The notes under the pieces are model-generated. The model was not told the origin of the DNA, did not search any database, and saw only the letters and a list, made by a program, of their open reading frames with translations. Source: JAJVID01 sp050247435 (GTDB taxonomy: Bacteria > Acidobacteriota > Blastocatellia > RBC074). Taken from it: 64,000 nucleotides of DNA. The stretch covers positions 1-64,000 of the forward strand of contig JBFWUF010000022.1 of the NCBI GenBank assembly GCA_050247435.1, written 5' to 3'. The translations under genes were made by a program, and so were the position numbers. This document shows positions 17,719 to 28,458 of this stretch, in pieces (position 1 is the first letter of the stretch; every line of letters starts with the position of its first letter).

Positions 17719-18616
17719 ATCCGAGCCAATTGTGAACATCACTGAATATTTCCAGCAAAAAGCTCTCCGAGTGGATCAATGGCTTGATCGTTTACTTCCC
17801 TCTGAATCGGAACCTCCATCTACAATCCACCAGGCGATGCGATACAGCGTCTTCGCTGGCGGAAAGCGATTACGCCCGATTCTGGCCATCGCAACAGGTG
17901 AAGTGTTCGGCGCTGATGAAAAAGCGATTCTGCCTGTGGCTTGCTCGCTTGAGATGATTCACACTTATTCCTTAATTCACGACGATCTGCCGGCGATGGA
18001 TAATGACAAGTTGCGCCGTGGTCTGCCTACCTGTCACGTCAAATTCGGTGAAGCAATGGCAATCCTCGCTGGCGACGCTTTGTTGACACAGGCCTTCCTA
18101 ACGCTGACTGATTACACCGTGTTAAATCCAGAAATGAAAGCGCATGTGATTTCTGAAGTGGCGCGCGCGTCCGCGACTACAGGAGCCTTGATTGGTGGTC
18201 AGGTGTTGGATATTCAGTTTGAAGGAAAGCCTATTACAGGCGCGCAACTTGAAGAGATTCACCGCGCAAAAACAGGCGCTCTAATTCGCTGCGCGGTTCG
18301 CATCGGCGCCATCATCGGCGGGGCAAGCGGAGATGAATTGAACGCGATAACTGAATTTGGAGAGAAAGCCGGTTTAGCTTTTCAGATTGCCGACGACTTA
18401 CTGGATGAAACAGCAACCAGCGAAGAACTGGGTAAAACAACAGGCAAGGACGCCACTAATCAAAAGGCGACCTACATTGCGCTTTATGGAGTTGATGGAG
18501 CAAGACAGATGGCGCATCGCCTTTGCCACGAGGCTATCAATGCGGAGCGGCGAGTGAGTCGCGATACGGCAATCCTGGACGCTATAGCTCGTTTCATAAT
18601 TGAAAGAAGATCGTGA
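17699..18616 (+). CDS. ispA: Polyprenyl synthetase, farnesyl diphosphate synthase-like
   Basis: Trans-isoprenyl diphosphate synthase of 305 aa that elongates isopentenyl diphosphate chains, most likely to C15. The first aspartate-rich motif is in SLIHDDLPAMDND, with the two-residue insertion of bacterial FPP synthases, and the second is QIADDLLDE. GGKRLRP and KTGALIRCAV are further family landmarks. Its ATG overlaps xseB; an in-frame GTG at 17732 would also be acceptable. The xseA-xseB-ispA order is common in bacteria, where dxs often follows, but dxs is absent here. Geranylgeranyl specificity cannot be excluded. Confidence 0.92.
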   Translation: MVQFPSKSEPIVNITEYFQQKALRVDQWLDRLLPSESEPPSTIHQAMRYSVFAGGKRLRPILAIATGEVFGADEKAILPVACSLEMIHTYSLIHDDLPAMDNDKLRRGLPTCHVKFGEAMAILAGDALLTQAFLTLTDYTVLNPEMKAHVISEVARASATTGALIGGQVLDIQFEGKPITGAQLEEIHRAKTGALIRCAVRIGAIIGGASGDELNAITEFGEKAGLAFQIADDLLDETATSEELGKTTGKDATNQKATYIALYGVDGARQMAHRLCHEAINAERRVSRDTAILDAIARFIIERRS

Positions 18617-18655
18617 AACCCTTTATAGATCGTCGAAATTTGCCGCCCCGCTTCC

Positions 18656-18684
18656 TTGACATGGCAAAAGACCATTGTTAGTCT
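18656..18684 (+). promoter_or_regulatory. Candidate sigma-70-type promoter for rpmH-rnpA
   Basis: TTGACA at 18656-18661 is a perfect -35 hexamer. Seventeen bases later TAGTCT (18679-18684) is a partial -10. It lies about 54 bases upstream of the rpmH start. The -10 match is weak, so this is a tentative call. Confidence 0.5.
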
Positions 18685-18737
18685 CACGGTTTTCAAATAC
18701 CCGTACTTTATCAACACAGTACCTTAGGAGAGTCTCA

Positions 18738-18881
18738 ATGAAGCGAACATTTCAACCCAACAATCGTCGTCGCGCTAAAACCCACGGATTCCGTGAGCGC
18801 ATGAGCACCAAGAGTGGTCGTCTTGTTCTTAAGCGCCGGCGCGCGAAAGGGCGCAAAAGACTAACACCAAGCCATTATTGA
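18738..18881 (+). CDS. rpmH: 50S ribosomal protein L34
   Basis: A 47-aa, very basic protein of the large ribosomal subunit. MKRTFQPNNRRRAKTHGFRE followed by a GRLVLKRRRAKGRKRL-type tail is the standard L34 sequence. The ATG at 18738 has AGGAG eight bases upstream; a longer in-frame start at 18675 is not supported. It heads the rpmH-rnpA-yidD-yidC block. Confidence 0.98.
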   Translation: MKRTFQPNNRRRAKTHGFRERMSTKSGRLVLKRRRAKGRKRLTPSHY

Positions 18882-18944
18882 TCATTTCATATTCTCGTTT
18901 ATTGGCTCCATTCTCAGATTGAACGCTCAATGAACGGCTGATTA

Positions 18945-19310
18945 ATGAAAGCCTCTTTTAAGCCTAAAACATTGCGCAACAGTCAGCAGTTTCGCAGAGT
19001 TTATGATCAGGGCTACAGGCTTCATACCCCCTTCTTTTCAGCTTTCATTCTGAGAAACGATGGCGGTGAGCAGAGATACGGAATCACTGTCACGCGGAAA
19101 ATCGGCAATGCGGTTGTTCGCAATCGCTGTAAAAGAAGGTTGAGAGAAATTGTACGAAAGTATGAACTAGGCGATTCGAGTCTTGGTGGTTTCGACTTGG
19201 TTATCAACGTCAAAACTGGATTGGCTGAGGCTGATTTCAAGCAGATTCAAGAAGCGTTTTCACGAGTGATGGACAGATTCCAGGATTTTGTGAAAAAGCA
19301 GAGTGGTTGA
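18945..19310 (+). CDS. rnpA: Ribonuclease P protein component
   Basis: Protein subunit of RNase P that, with the RNA subunit, removes 5' leaders from pre-tRNAs. The 121-aa basic protein contains the RNA-binding signature NAVVRNRCKRRLREIVRKY (residues about 52-70) and the N-terminal LRNSQQFRRVY common to the family. It lies 63 bp after rpmH, as in most bacteria. The RNA subunit gene rnpB is not seen in the window. Confidence 0.96.
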   Translation: MKASFKPKTLRNSQQFRRVYDQGYRLHTPFFSAFILRNDGGEQRYGITVTRKIGNAVVRNRCKRRLREIVRKYELGDSSLGGFDLVINVKTGLAEADFKQIQEAFSRVMDRFQDFVKKQSG

Positions 19311-19332
19311 AGTTAGATAAGGTAGGTTCGGT

Positions 19333-19542
19333 ATGAAGTGGATAGCGATTCATCTCCTGAAATTATATAAATATGCCATCTCGCCCCTGCTTCCTCCTGC
19401 ATGCCGGTTTACTCCCACGTGTTCGGAGTATACTGCTGAGGCGATCGAAAAGTACGGTTTCACGAAGGGCGCGTGGCTTGGGGTGAAGCGTTTATTACGC
19501 TGCCATCCTTTCTGTGAGGGTGGCTATGATCCGGTTCGTTGA
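19333..19542 (+). CDS. yidD: Membrane protein insertion efficiency factor YidD
   Basis: A 69-aa protein with LLPPACRFTPTCSEYTAEAI and RLLRCHPFCEGGYDPV, both diagnostic of YidD. It aids YidC-dependent insertion and sits at the inner face of the membrane through an N-terminal amphipathic helix. It lies between rnpA (22 bp) and yidC (78 bp), the conserved order. Confidence 0.96.
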   Translation: MKWIAIHLLKLYKYAISPLLPPACRFTPTCSEYTAEAIEKYGFTKGAWLGVKRLLRCHPFCEGGYDPVR

Positions 19543-19620
19543 GGCTGAGAAGACTTTAGATCAAATGAATAGCTTCTGAATAGCTTCTAGTTGCCCCCAA
19601 TTTGTGTTTTGAGTTTGTAG

Positions 19621-21438
<1,818 letters not shown>

Positions 21439-21470
21439 TAACGAGTTATCATTTTGCAAGATATTGAGTT

Positions 21471-21938
21471 ATGACACAGGAAAATTTTGAGGGGTTGAAG
21501 AATAAGGTCGAAGGCTTCGTAAGAGATTTGATTGACAAATCATCACTAGATTTAAAGGTCGAAGTGGACGAACCGGAGCCGGACAACATCGAAGTCATGT
21601 TCCAGGGGTTTGATCTGCCGCTCCTGCTGGGACACAACGCAGAATTGCTTGATGCTATGCAATACATCGCTCGTCGAGCTTTCGCAGATGCTGTCGCCGC
21701 AGGGGTTCAGATTGATTTCGACGCGAATGGTTATCGCGATGCGCGCAAGCAGGAACTTGAATTGATGGCTCACAAGGCGGCTGAGAAAGTGAAAATGACA
21801 AGAGTGCCATTCGTCTTCGATCCAATGAACGCGCAAGACCGCCGTATCATTCATACGGCTTTGGTTGATATACACGGGATCAGGACCGAGAGTGAAGGAG
21901 ATGGACAAATGCGAAGAGTAAAAGTTCTGCCCGCCTAA
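21471..21938 (+). CDS. khpB: KH/R3H-domain RNA-binding protein (KhpB/Jag), lacking the Jag_N domain
   Basis: A 155-aa RNA-binding protein. Residues about 30-85 form a KH-type domain (GFDLPLLLGHNAELLDAMQYI, with an LLGHN loop), and the C-terminus is an R3H domain (QDRRIIHTAL with the R-x3-H pair). The usual N-terminal Jag_N domain of longer homologues is absent; the protein begins directly before the KH domain. In firmicutes KhpB affects cell division and elongation. Here it follows yidC by 32 bp, the typical neighbour. Confidence 0.92.
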   Translation: MTQENFEGLKNKVEGFVRDLIDKSSLDLKVEVDEPEPDNIEVMFQGFDLPLLLGHNAELLDAMQYIARRAFADAVAAGVQIDFDANGYRDARKQELELMAHKAAEKVKMTRVPFVFDPMNAQDRRIIHTALVDIHGIRTESEGDGQMRRVKVLPA

Positions 21939-22002
21939 GAAACGCGTAAAGCTTCCCTCTTCCCACTCCCTCCTCGCGCATCGCCAATTCACATCATCTT
22001 CG

Positions 22003-23379
22003 ATGTCTTTACCGCAATTAAAAACAATTGCAGCTATCGCTACGCCTCAAGGCTACGGAGGCATCGGCGTTATACGGATCAGCGGGGATCAATCACCCGA
22101 TTTCGCTCGCAGATTACTCCGCAACGGCGATCAAACTATCTTTGTTCCCAATCACGCTTCATTCCATCATCTGATCAATCCCGAAACCAGCGCGTTAATT
22201 GATGAAGTGATAATCACATTCTTCAAAGCGCCCCATTCGTTCACCGGCGAAGATGTGGTCGAAATATCGTGTCACGGCAGCCCTGTGGTTTTGTCGGAAA
22301 CTCTTCAATTGCTGACTTCGCTCGGTGTTGAACTAGCTCAACCTGGCGAATTCAGCATGCGCGCGTTTTTGAATCGGCGCATAGATTTGACGCAGGCGGA
22401 GGCGATCAAAGACCTCATTCACGCGCAAACATCGCATCAGGCGCGCATCGCCGCAAGGCAGTTGCGAGGTGAACTTTCGAAACAGTTGCAACCAGTAAAA
22501 GACGGGCTGATTGATCTGATCGTTCACTTCGAATCATCAGTCGAGTTTGTCGAAGATGACCTCGATCCTCTGAATCTCAGTCTATTTCTATCGCGCATAG
22601 ATCAGTTCATTGAAAGACTCAGCAACCTTGCTTCAAGTTATCGAATAGGAAAACTCATACGATCTGGAATCAAACTCGCTCTGATCGGTCGTCCAAACGT
22701 GGGCAAATCGTCACTCTTTAATGCCCTGCTCGGCAGGGAGAGGGCGATTGTTACCCATTTGCCTGGCACTACACGCGACACGCTGAACGAATCGTTTGTT
22801 ATCAACGGCATTCCAGTTGACTTGATAGACACAGCAGGAATTCGGGAGACCGACGACGTTGTTGAGCAGATCGGTGTAGAAAGGACGAAGACCACAATCA
22901 GTGAAGCCGACATAATCATTGCTGTCGTCGAATCAAGTTCAACTCTTCCTTCTGAAGAAGTCGAATTGCTCAATCAGTTCCCCATCGGCCTTTACGTCAT
23001 CAGCAAGTGCGATTTGGGAGTCACTGTTTCTGAAGAAGCAATAAGCAAATTATCTACCGGAGCCTCTCTTGTAAAAGCTTCCGCAATCACAGGTGAAGGA
23101 ATTGATGAATTGAAGCAGACAATTCACCAACGAATCATCGCCGAATCTCGAACCAGTATTGAAGATGCTATAATCACGAACGAGCGTCACTATTCCGCTC
23201 TGGAGCAAGCGCTGGATGCTTTGCGCCAAGCTAGGCAGGATTTGACTGCTGGCTTTACTGAGGAAGTAGCTCTGGCAAACCTTCATCAGGCGCTTCGCAG
23301 CCTTGGAGTCATAACCGGAGAGACACTCATCACGGACATCATTAACCAGATTTTCTCGACGTTCTGTATCGGGAAGTAG
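22003..23379 (+). CDS. mnmE: tRNA uridine-5-carboxymethylaminomethyl modification GTPase
   Basis: With MnmG it installs the cmnm5 group at the wobble uridine (U34) of certain tRNAs, using methylene-tetrahydrofolate. The 458-aa protein has the N-terminal folate-binding domain (TIAAIATPQGYGGIGVIRISG), the helical domain, an inserted G domain (P-loop GRPNVGKSS, switch-I GTTRD, DTAG, SKCD) and ends with FCIGK, the invariant catalytic cysteine motif. Followed after 27 bp by mnmG, its complex partner. Confidence 0.98.
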   Translation: MSLPQLKTIAAIATPQGYGGIGVIRISGDQSPDFARRLLRNGDQTIFVPNHASFHHLINPETSALIDEVIITFFKAPHSFTGEDVVEISCHGSPVVLSETLQLLTSLGVELAQPGEFSMRAFLNRRIDLTQAEAIKDLIHAQTSHQARIAARQLRGELSKQLQPVKDGLIDLIVHFESSVEFVEDDLDPLNLSLFLSRIDQFIERLSNLASSYRIGKLIRSGIKLALIGRPNVGKSSLFNALLGRERAIVTHLPGTTRDTLNESFVINGIPVDLIDTAGIRETDDVVEQIGVERTKTTISEADIIIAVVESSSTLPSEEVELLNQFPIGLYVISKCDLGVTVSEEAISKLSTGASLVKASAITGEGIDELKQTIHQRIIAESRTSIEDAIITNERHYSALEQALDALRQARQDLTAGFTEEVALANLHQALRSLGVITGETLITDIINQIFSTFCIGK

Positions 23380-23406
23380 GCGCTCTCTGAGAGTCGCCAG
23401 AAAGCT

Positions 23407-25293
23407 ATGTCGCGCTTTGACGAACAATTCGACGTGGTGGTGATCGGAGCGGGACACGCTGGATGCGAGGCCGCAAACGCCGCCGCGCAACTCGGCGCGA
23501 AAACCGCCGTTGTCACATTCAATCTCGATCTGATCGCCCAGATGTCGTGCAACCCCGCTATCGGAGGGATTGCAAAAGGACATCTGGTTCGAGAGCTTGA
23601 CGCGCTAGGCGGGTTGATGGGCCGAGTGATAGATCAAACCGGCATACAGTTCCGTATGCTCAATCGCAGCCGTGGGCCTGCCGTCCAGGCGCCGAGAGCG
23701 CAAGCCGACCGTGCGCTCTATCGCCAACAAATGCGGCGAGAATTGGAGACTATCCCAAATCTCTACCTGCGACAGGGCGAGGTCATACAAATCTTGGTCG
23801 AAGACGGTTGCGTTGTTGGCATCGAATTGATGGATGGCCGACTGCTCAAATCTGAAGCCGTGGTCATTACGACAGGGACTTTCTTGAACGGACTGATTCA
23901 TATCGGGGAAAGGCGCTTCTCTGCTGGACGCTCAGGTGAGCCACCATCAATTAAACTTGCTGAGAATCTGCGCGATTTGGATCTCAGAATTGCCCGGCTT
24001 AAGACTGGCACTCCGCCAAGATTGGATAGTCGTTCGATAGACTTCAAGGCGTTTGAAGAACAACCAGGGGACGAAACTCCTACACCGTTTTCGTTCACGA
24101 CTAAAGCGATTACCCAACGGCAGATTTCGTGCTACATCGGATACACGACTCAAAAAGTCCATCAGACGATCCGCGATAACATCAGCCGATCTCCGCTCTA
24201 TAGCGGTCAGATCGTCGGCGTAGGTCCTCGTTACTGCCCGTCAATCGAGGACAAGATCGTCAAATTCCCTGACAAAGATCGCCATCAACTCTTCCTCGAA
24301 CCTGAGGGATATCACACCTACGAAGTCTACATGAATGGCTTTTCGACCAGCCTCCCTTCTGATTTGCAGCGAGAGTTGATCAGCCAAATCCCTGGCCTTG
24401 AGAAAGCCGTGATGCTCCGCCCTGGTTACGCGATTGAATACGACATGGTTGACCCGACCGAACTCTGGCCATCGCTGGAGACCAAGCGAGTGCGAGGCCT
24501 TTTCAATGCAGGCCAGATCAATGGCACTACAGGTTACGAGGAAGCAGGCGCTCAGGGAATCATCGCCGGGATCAACGCGGCGAGATATGTTCACCGACAA
24601 GAGCCTGTCTCCATTGAGCGGGACTCTGCCTACATCGGTATATTGATTGATGACCTTGTCACGCAAGGCGTGGATGAACCGTATCGAATGTTTACCTCTC
24701 GCGCTGAACAGCGGCTCAAGCTGAGAATTGATAACGCCGATGAACGCCTCAGCGAAATTGGCTTCAACTTGGGAATGCTTCCGAAGGATCGTTACGAAGA
24801 GTTCGTCGCCAAAAACAATCGGAAAAATGAACTAAGGGGATACTTCCGCCGGACAACCATATCGGCTCGCACGGATGGATATCAGCAGTTTACCGAAGAT
24901 TCCGGCGTCAGCCTTTCCGAAGCTGTAAACCTCGGTCAGTTGGCAAAACGCCCGGAACTCACAGCCGAGCATTTGGTTCACATCCTTCCCCAAGCGCTAC
25001 GCGGTGGCTGCAGTCTTGAGGAGATAACTACTGTCATCACGGATTTCAAGTACGAAGGCTACTTGGCGGCCCAGGTGAGCCTGGCGAACCGATTGGCGAA
25101 AGTCGCCAATCGGACGATCCCTTCCAGTTTGGAATTCTCCCGAATCCCGGGCTTATCTCACGAGATGGTCGATAGGCTCAATCGTGTCCGGCCCCAAACA
25201 CTCGGTCAGGCGATGAGAATCCCAGGCCTTACGCCAGCGGCTCTCTCATTACTTACTATCCACGTTGAACTGATTTCCCGCCACCAAGTGTAG
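23407..25293 (+). CDS. mnmG: tRNA uridine-5-carboxymethylaminomethyl modification enzyme, FAD subunit
   Basis: FAD- and NADH-dependent partner of MnmE. The 628-aa sequence starts with the dinucleotide motif VVIGAGHAGCEAANAAAQLG, followed by MSCNPAIGGIAKGHLVREL (typical MnmG). Mid-protein is YMNGFSTSLP and AIEYDMVDPTEL, and INGTTGYEEAGAQG precedes the C-terminal helical domain that binds MnmE and tRNA. Length is normal. The stop is two bases before the rsmG start, so the two are coupled. Confidence 0.98.
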   Translation: MSRFDEQFDVVVIGAGHAGCEAANAAAQLGAKTAVVTFNLDLIAQMSCNPAIGGIAKGHLVRELDALGGLMGRVIDQTGIQFRMLNRSRGPAVQAPRAQADRALYRQQMRRELETIPNLYLRQGEVIQILVEDGCVVGIELMDGRLLKSEAVVITTGTFLNGLIHIGERRFSAGRSGEPPSIKLAENLRDLDLRIARLKTGTPPRLDSRSIDFKAFEEQPGDETPTPFSFTTKAITQRQISCYIGYTTQKVHQTIRDNISRSPLYSGQIVGVGPRYCPSIEDKIVKFPDKDRHQLFLEPEGYHTYEVYMNGFSTSLPSDLQRELISQIPGLEKAVMLRPGYAIEYDMVDPTELWPSLETKRVRGLFNAGQINGTTGYEEAGAQGIIAGINAARYVHRQEPVSIERDSAYIGILIDDLVTQGVDEPYRMFTSRAEQRLKLRIDNADERLSEIGFNLGMLPKDRYEEFVAKNNRKNELRGYFRRTTISARTDGYQQFTEDSGVSLSEAVNLGQLAKRPELTAEHLVHILPQALRGGCSLEEITTVITDFKYEGYLAAQVSLANRLAKVANRTIPSSLEFSRIPGLSHEMVDRLNRVRPQTLGQAMRIPGLTPAALSLLTIHVELISRHQV

Positions 25294-25295
25294 TC

Positions 25296-25934
25296 ATGAC
25301 TTCACGGGTCGAACAGCTAAAAGACTTTCTACACAAAAGTAAGCGATTGGACGGGAAAGGATTCTCTGATACAGAGGCTGACCTCTTGTCGAAATACTAT
25401 GAACTGGTCTTGAAGTGGAACAGCCGCCTTCACCTTACAACTCTAACTCAGCCTCGGGAATTTTTTGAAAGGCATATTTGGGAATCCGCGTTCTCCGAAT
25501 CGTTCATCCTTCCTGTTGTCAATCAAGTTTGGGATTTGGGATCAGGCCTGGGCATTCCTGGAATGGTGATAGCTATCTTGCGCCCCGACATAGCCATTCA
25601 TCTAGTTGAGGTCAGTCGCAATAAGGCTATCTTTTTACGGGAAGCTGCTGGAACTCTGGGTTTGAATAATGTCGAGGTCGTTGAGTCCAGATTCGAGACT
25701 ATTGATCTATTCACCGAGGAGTCATGTCTGGCAGTTCGAGCAATTGAGAGCATGGAGAAAATGATTCCCATAATCTTAAGGTTGGGAGCCGGAACCTCAC
25801 AGGTTTTGATTTTTGGCGCGAAGAATCTTGAAGAAAAAGCCCAGGGGATTTTAAGCGACCAGCACCGGATAGAATGCGTGTTGATACCAGGCTCAAATCG
25901 CAGATACTTAATAAACATCTTCCGTTCCACGTGA
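25296..25934 (+). CDS. rsmG: 16S rRNA (guanine-527-N7)-methyltransferase
   Basis: Class I SAM methyltransferase of 212 aa that makes m7G527 in 16S rRNA. The SAM-binding loop is visible in VWDLGSGLGIPGMVIAILRP, followed by LVEVSRNKAIFLRE. The N-terminal LVLKWNSRLHLTT is the family's helical start. Its last codons and stop (CGT TCC ACG TGA) lie inside a parS site, so coding and centromere functions share sequence. ParA follows 143 bp later. Confidence 0.95.
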   Translation: MTSRVEQLKDFLHKSKRLDGKGFSDTEADLLSKYYELVLKWNSRLHLTTLTQPREFFERHIWESAFSESFILPVVNQVWDLGSGLGIPGMVIAILRPDIAIHLVEVSRNKAIFLREAAGTLGLNNVEVVESRFETIDLFTEESCLAVRAIESMEKMIPIILRLGAGTSQVLIFGAKNLEEKAQGILSDQHRIECVLIPGSNRRYLINIFRST

Positions 25935-25938
25935 AACG
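25923..25938. promoter_or_regulatory. parS centromere-like site 1
   Basis: CGTTCCACGTGAAACG differs from the canonical ParB site TGTTCCACGTGAAACA only at its first and last base, and keeps the inverted core TTCCACGTGAAA in full. It overlaps the 3' end of rsmG and supplies its TGA stop. ParB would load here and spread. Confidence 0.93.
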
Positions 25939-25972
25939 TCGTACAGGCGCCCCACCCTCACATGCTTTCTTC

Positions 25973-25988
25973 TGTTCCACGTGAAACG
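25973..25988. promoter_or_regulatory. parS centromere-like site 2
   Basis: TGTTCCACGTGAAACG matches the canonical 16-mer at 15 of 16 positions. It starts exactly 50 bases after site 1, in the same orientation, in the rsmG-parA intergenic region upstream of parA. It could also let ParB repress parAB. Confidence 0.93.
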
Positions 25989-26077
25989 AGCCTCCGCGCT
26001 TTTACTTGGCATTTCGGATGTGATAATTTGCGCCTCGCCATTTAGCTCTCATTTTATTGCGCATCGAGTAGGAACAC

Positions 26078-26878
26078 ATGGGAAAAATTATTGCGATATC
26101 CAATCAGAAGGGTGGGGTTGGAAAGACAACGACCGCTATAAATCTCTCCGCCTGCCTTGCGGCGGCTGATATTCCAACGTTGATGATTGATATGGACCCG
26201 CAGGCGAACGCGACTAGTGGCGTGGGGATAAGAAAAGGCTCGTTCAAGCGCAGCATCTACCATTCGATGGTCATGAATGAACCTGTCGCCAACATACTTC
26301 TCACCACTGAGCTAGAGCACCTCAAACTCGCTCCGTCGGACCGCAACTTGGCTGGCGCTGAAGTCGAACTTATAGATGCGCAGGAACGGGAGTTTTATTT
26401 AAAGAAAGTTTTGGAAACTCAGCGAGACGGGTTCGAATATATCATCGTTGATTGCCCACCCAGTTTAGGCATATTAACTTTGAATGCCCTTGCCGCCGCA
26501 GATTCAATAATCGTCCCAATTCAATGTGAGTACTTCGCATTGGAAGGAGTGACCGATTTATGGGACACATTGGTGAGGATTCGTAGGAGCCTCAACCCCA
26601 GTCTGGCTGTCGAAGGATTCCTGCTCACGATGTTCGACGAGAGAACCAATCTTTCAAACCAAGTTGTATCAGACCTGAGGGATTTTCTGGGAGCGCAGGT
26701 CTTTCAGACGATGATTCCCCGCAACATCCGGCTAGCTGAGGCTCCAAGCCATGGTAAACCGATCATTCTCTATGACATTAAATCTCGCGGCGCTGAAAGC
26801 TACTTAAACTTAGCTAAAGAGGTGTTGGAACATGACAAGAAGAGCGTTAGGGAGAGGCTTGAGCGCCCTGCTCTCTGA
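26078..26878 (+). CDS. parA: Chromosome-partitioning ATPase ParA/Soj
   Basis: Walker-type ATPase of 266 aa that drives origin segregation on the nucleoid. The deviant Walker A, KGGVGKTTT, is at residues 11-19 and begins with the signature lysine; MIDMDPQANATSG and IIVDCPPSLGILT follow. The chromosomal (Soj) type is indicated by the lack of an N-terminal DNA-binding extension. The ATG at 26078 gives the standard N-terminus MGKIIAISNQ. It overlaps parB by 47 bp and has two parS sites upstream. Confidence 0.97.
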   Translation: MGKIIAISNQKGGVGKTTTAINLSACLAAADIPTLMIDMDPQANATSGVGIRKGSFKRSIYHSMVMNEPVANILLTTELEHLKLAPSDRNLAGAEVELIDAQEREFYLKKVLETQRDGFEYIIVDCPPSLGILTLNALAAADSIIVPIQCEYFALEGVTDLWDTLVRIRRSLNPSLAVEGFLLTMFDERTNLSNQVVSDLRDFLGAQVFQTMIPRNIRLAEAPSHGKPIILYDIKSRGAESYLNLAKEVLEHDKKSVRERLERPAL

Positions 26879-27698
26879 TTCAGCAGCGCAGGGTGATGAA
26901 TTGCTGGAGGTGGACATTGAGTTGATTGATCCCAACCCGGATCAACCAAGAGCGCGCTTTAACGAAGACAAGCTTAACGAACTTGCTCAATCTATCAGAG
27001 CCAATGGTTTGGTTCAGCCCTTGCTGCTGCGGCGAATCTCGAACGGACGGTATCAAATCGTCGCGGGTGAACGCCGATGGCGCGCGGCTCAACGCGCGGG
27101 CTTGCACAGGATAAACGCCGTCATTCGCAGCATCCCTGATTCAAAACTACTCGAACTCGCGCTGATAGAGAACATTCAAAGGCAGGAACTAAACCCAATC
27201 GAAGAGGCTCTAGCTTACCAACGGCTCATCCACAATTTGGGTTTGACACAGGACGAGGTTGCGCAACAGGTTGGAAAAGACAGGTCATCAATCGCCAATT
27301 ATTTGCGACTACTAAAACTGCCTGAAGACGTTCAAAGGATGTTGGAGGACGAGTTGATCTCAATGGGGCACGCGCGCGCCTTACTCGGATTGGACACTAA
27401 AGACCAGATAAAAAGACTGGCCAATGAAGTGGTCGAGAAGAAGTTGTCAGTCCGGCAAGCGGAGCAAGCGGTGCAAGCCTTGAAACGCGCTTCCTCCACG
27501 TCATCACATAAGGAAAGCTCGACACCATCGAACAATGATGCTAACATCCGCGCCGCCGAGTTGAAGATGAAGAGATTCCTCGGAACTCAGGTGCGAATTC
27601 ATCTAGGTCAAAACGGAGGCAGGATTGAGATTGAGTTCAGTTCAGCTAGTGAACTGGACAGAATCTACTCAATCATCATGCGGAAGTCAGACCCGTAA
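26832..27698 (+). CDS. parB: Chromosome-partitioning protein ParB
   Basis: CTP-dependent DNA clamp of 288 aa that binds parS. It begins with RRALGRGLSALLSD, the ParA-stimulating segment, then the CTP-binding domain with GERRWRAAQRAGL and LIENIQRQELNPIEEA. The helix-turn-helix is LTQDEVAQQVGKDRSSIANYL, and a C-terminal dimerisation domain follows a Ser/Thr-rich linker. The start lies inside the parA 3' end. Confidence 0.97.
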   Translation: MTRRALGRGLSALLSDSAAQGDELLEVDIELIDPNPDQPRARFNEDKLNELAQSIRANGLVQPLLLRRISNGRYQIVAGERRWRAAQRAGLHRINAVIRSIPDSKLLELALIENIQRQELNPIEEALAYQRLIHNLGLTQDEVAQQVGKDRSSIANYLRLLKLPEDVQRMLEDELISMGHARALLGLDTKDQIKRLANEVVEKKLSVRQAEQAVQALKRASSTSSHKESSTPSNNDANIRAAELKMKRFLGTQVRIHLGQNGGRIEIEFSSASELDRIYSIIMRKSDP

Positions 27699-27813
27699 CC
27701 CTTCCCCCGCAGCAAGCGATCTGAATTTCCAGATTACCACCACACCTGGCAGATTGCCCCAACTCACATTTCGACGTTTTCCAGAAAATCCTTAACCTTT
27801 GGAGGGCTTATTT

Positions 27814-28275
27814 ATGAAGTTCGGCAGCAACAAATCGTCATCGTCTTACATCCCCAACGATGCGCCAACGGATCTCCGCAGCTTTTTGGGCGAAGGCACT
27901 GAAATTTCGGGTGAGATCAGGTTCTCAGAGATTATGCGGGTGGACGCCAATATTTCCGGGACTATCACGTCGGATTCAGGCAGCCTGCTCATAATGGAGA
28001 GGGGCCGAGTCAAAGCTACGGTTCAGGCCGGAATTGTTGAAGTCAGTGGAATTGTGGAAGGCACAATCACAGCAAGAAACAGCGTGAAGATTCACTCGAC
28101 CGGGCGTGTTTACGGTGACATTTACACTCCGGCTTTGATCATTGAGCACGGCGCCGTTTTCGACGGTAAGTGCCATATGCTCGATAATAAGAGCAACGTG
28201 ACAAAGGATTTCGTCAAGACAGAGCAAAAGCCTTTGGCTGATACAAAAAATCTGAAAATGGCAGATGCGATATAG
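27814..28275 (+). CDS. Bactofilin (polymer-forming cytoskeletal protein)
   Basis: A 153-aa beta-helical filament protein (DUF583). The core repeats FLGEGTEISGEIRFSEIMRV...GTITSDSG...VSGIVEGTITARNSVKIHSTGRVYGDIYT show the alternating hydrophobic and glycine pattern of bactofilins, between short polar ends. I chose ATG 27814, with GGAGG eight bases upstream; the earlier TTG at 27799 overlaps that ribosome binding site. Bactofilins often lie beside parAB and in Myxococcus interact with the ParABS machinery, so the position directly after parB is meaningful. Confidence 0.93.
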   Translation: MKFGSNKSSSSYIPNDAPTDLRSFLGEGTEISGEIRFSEIMRVDANISGTITSDSGSLLIMERGRVKATVQAGIVEVSGIVEGTITARNSVKIHSTGRVYGDIYTPALIIEHGAVFDGKCHMLDNKSNVTKDFVKTEQKPLADTKNLKMADAI

Positions 28276-28458
28276 TTATTGAATCTCCTCATTTGCGTTC
28301 GTTGCTGTTGGGAGAAGGCTTGAGAATATTTTCAGGCTACCAGTTGTGGATGTCTTGCTTCCCGGCGGTCACAGCTTATCTCCCATCAGCTTTCGACGCG
28401 CGGCATTGAGATGATCAAGCTTCCCATCTAACCGCCACCTATAAGCTTCAACTTTCAA

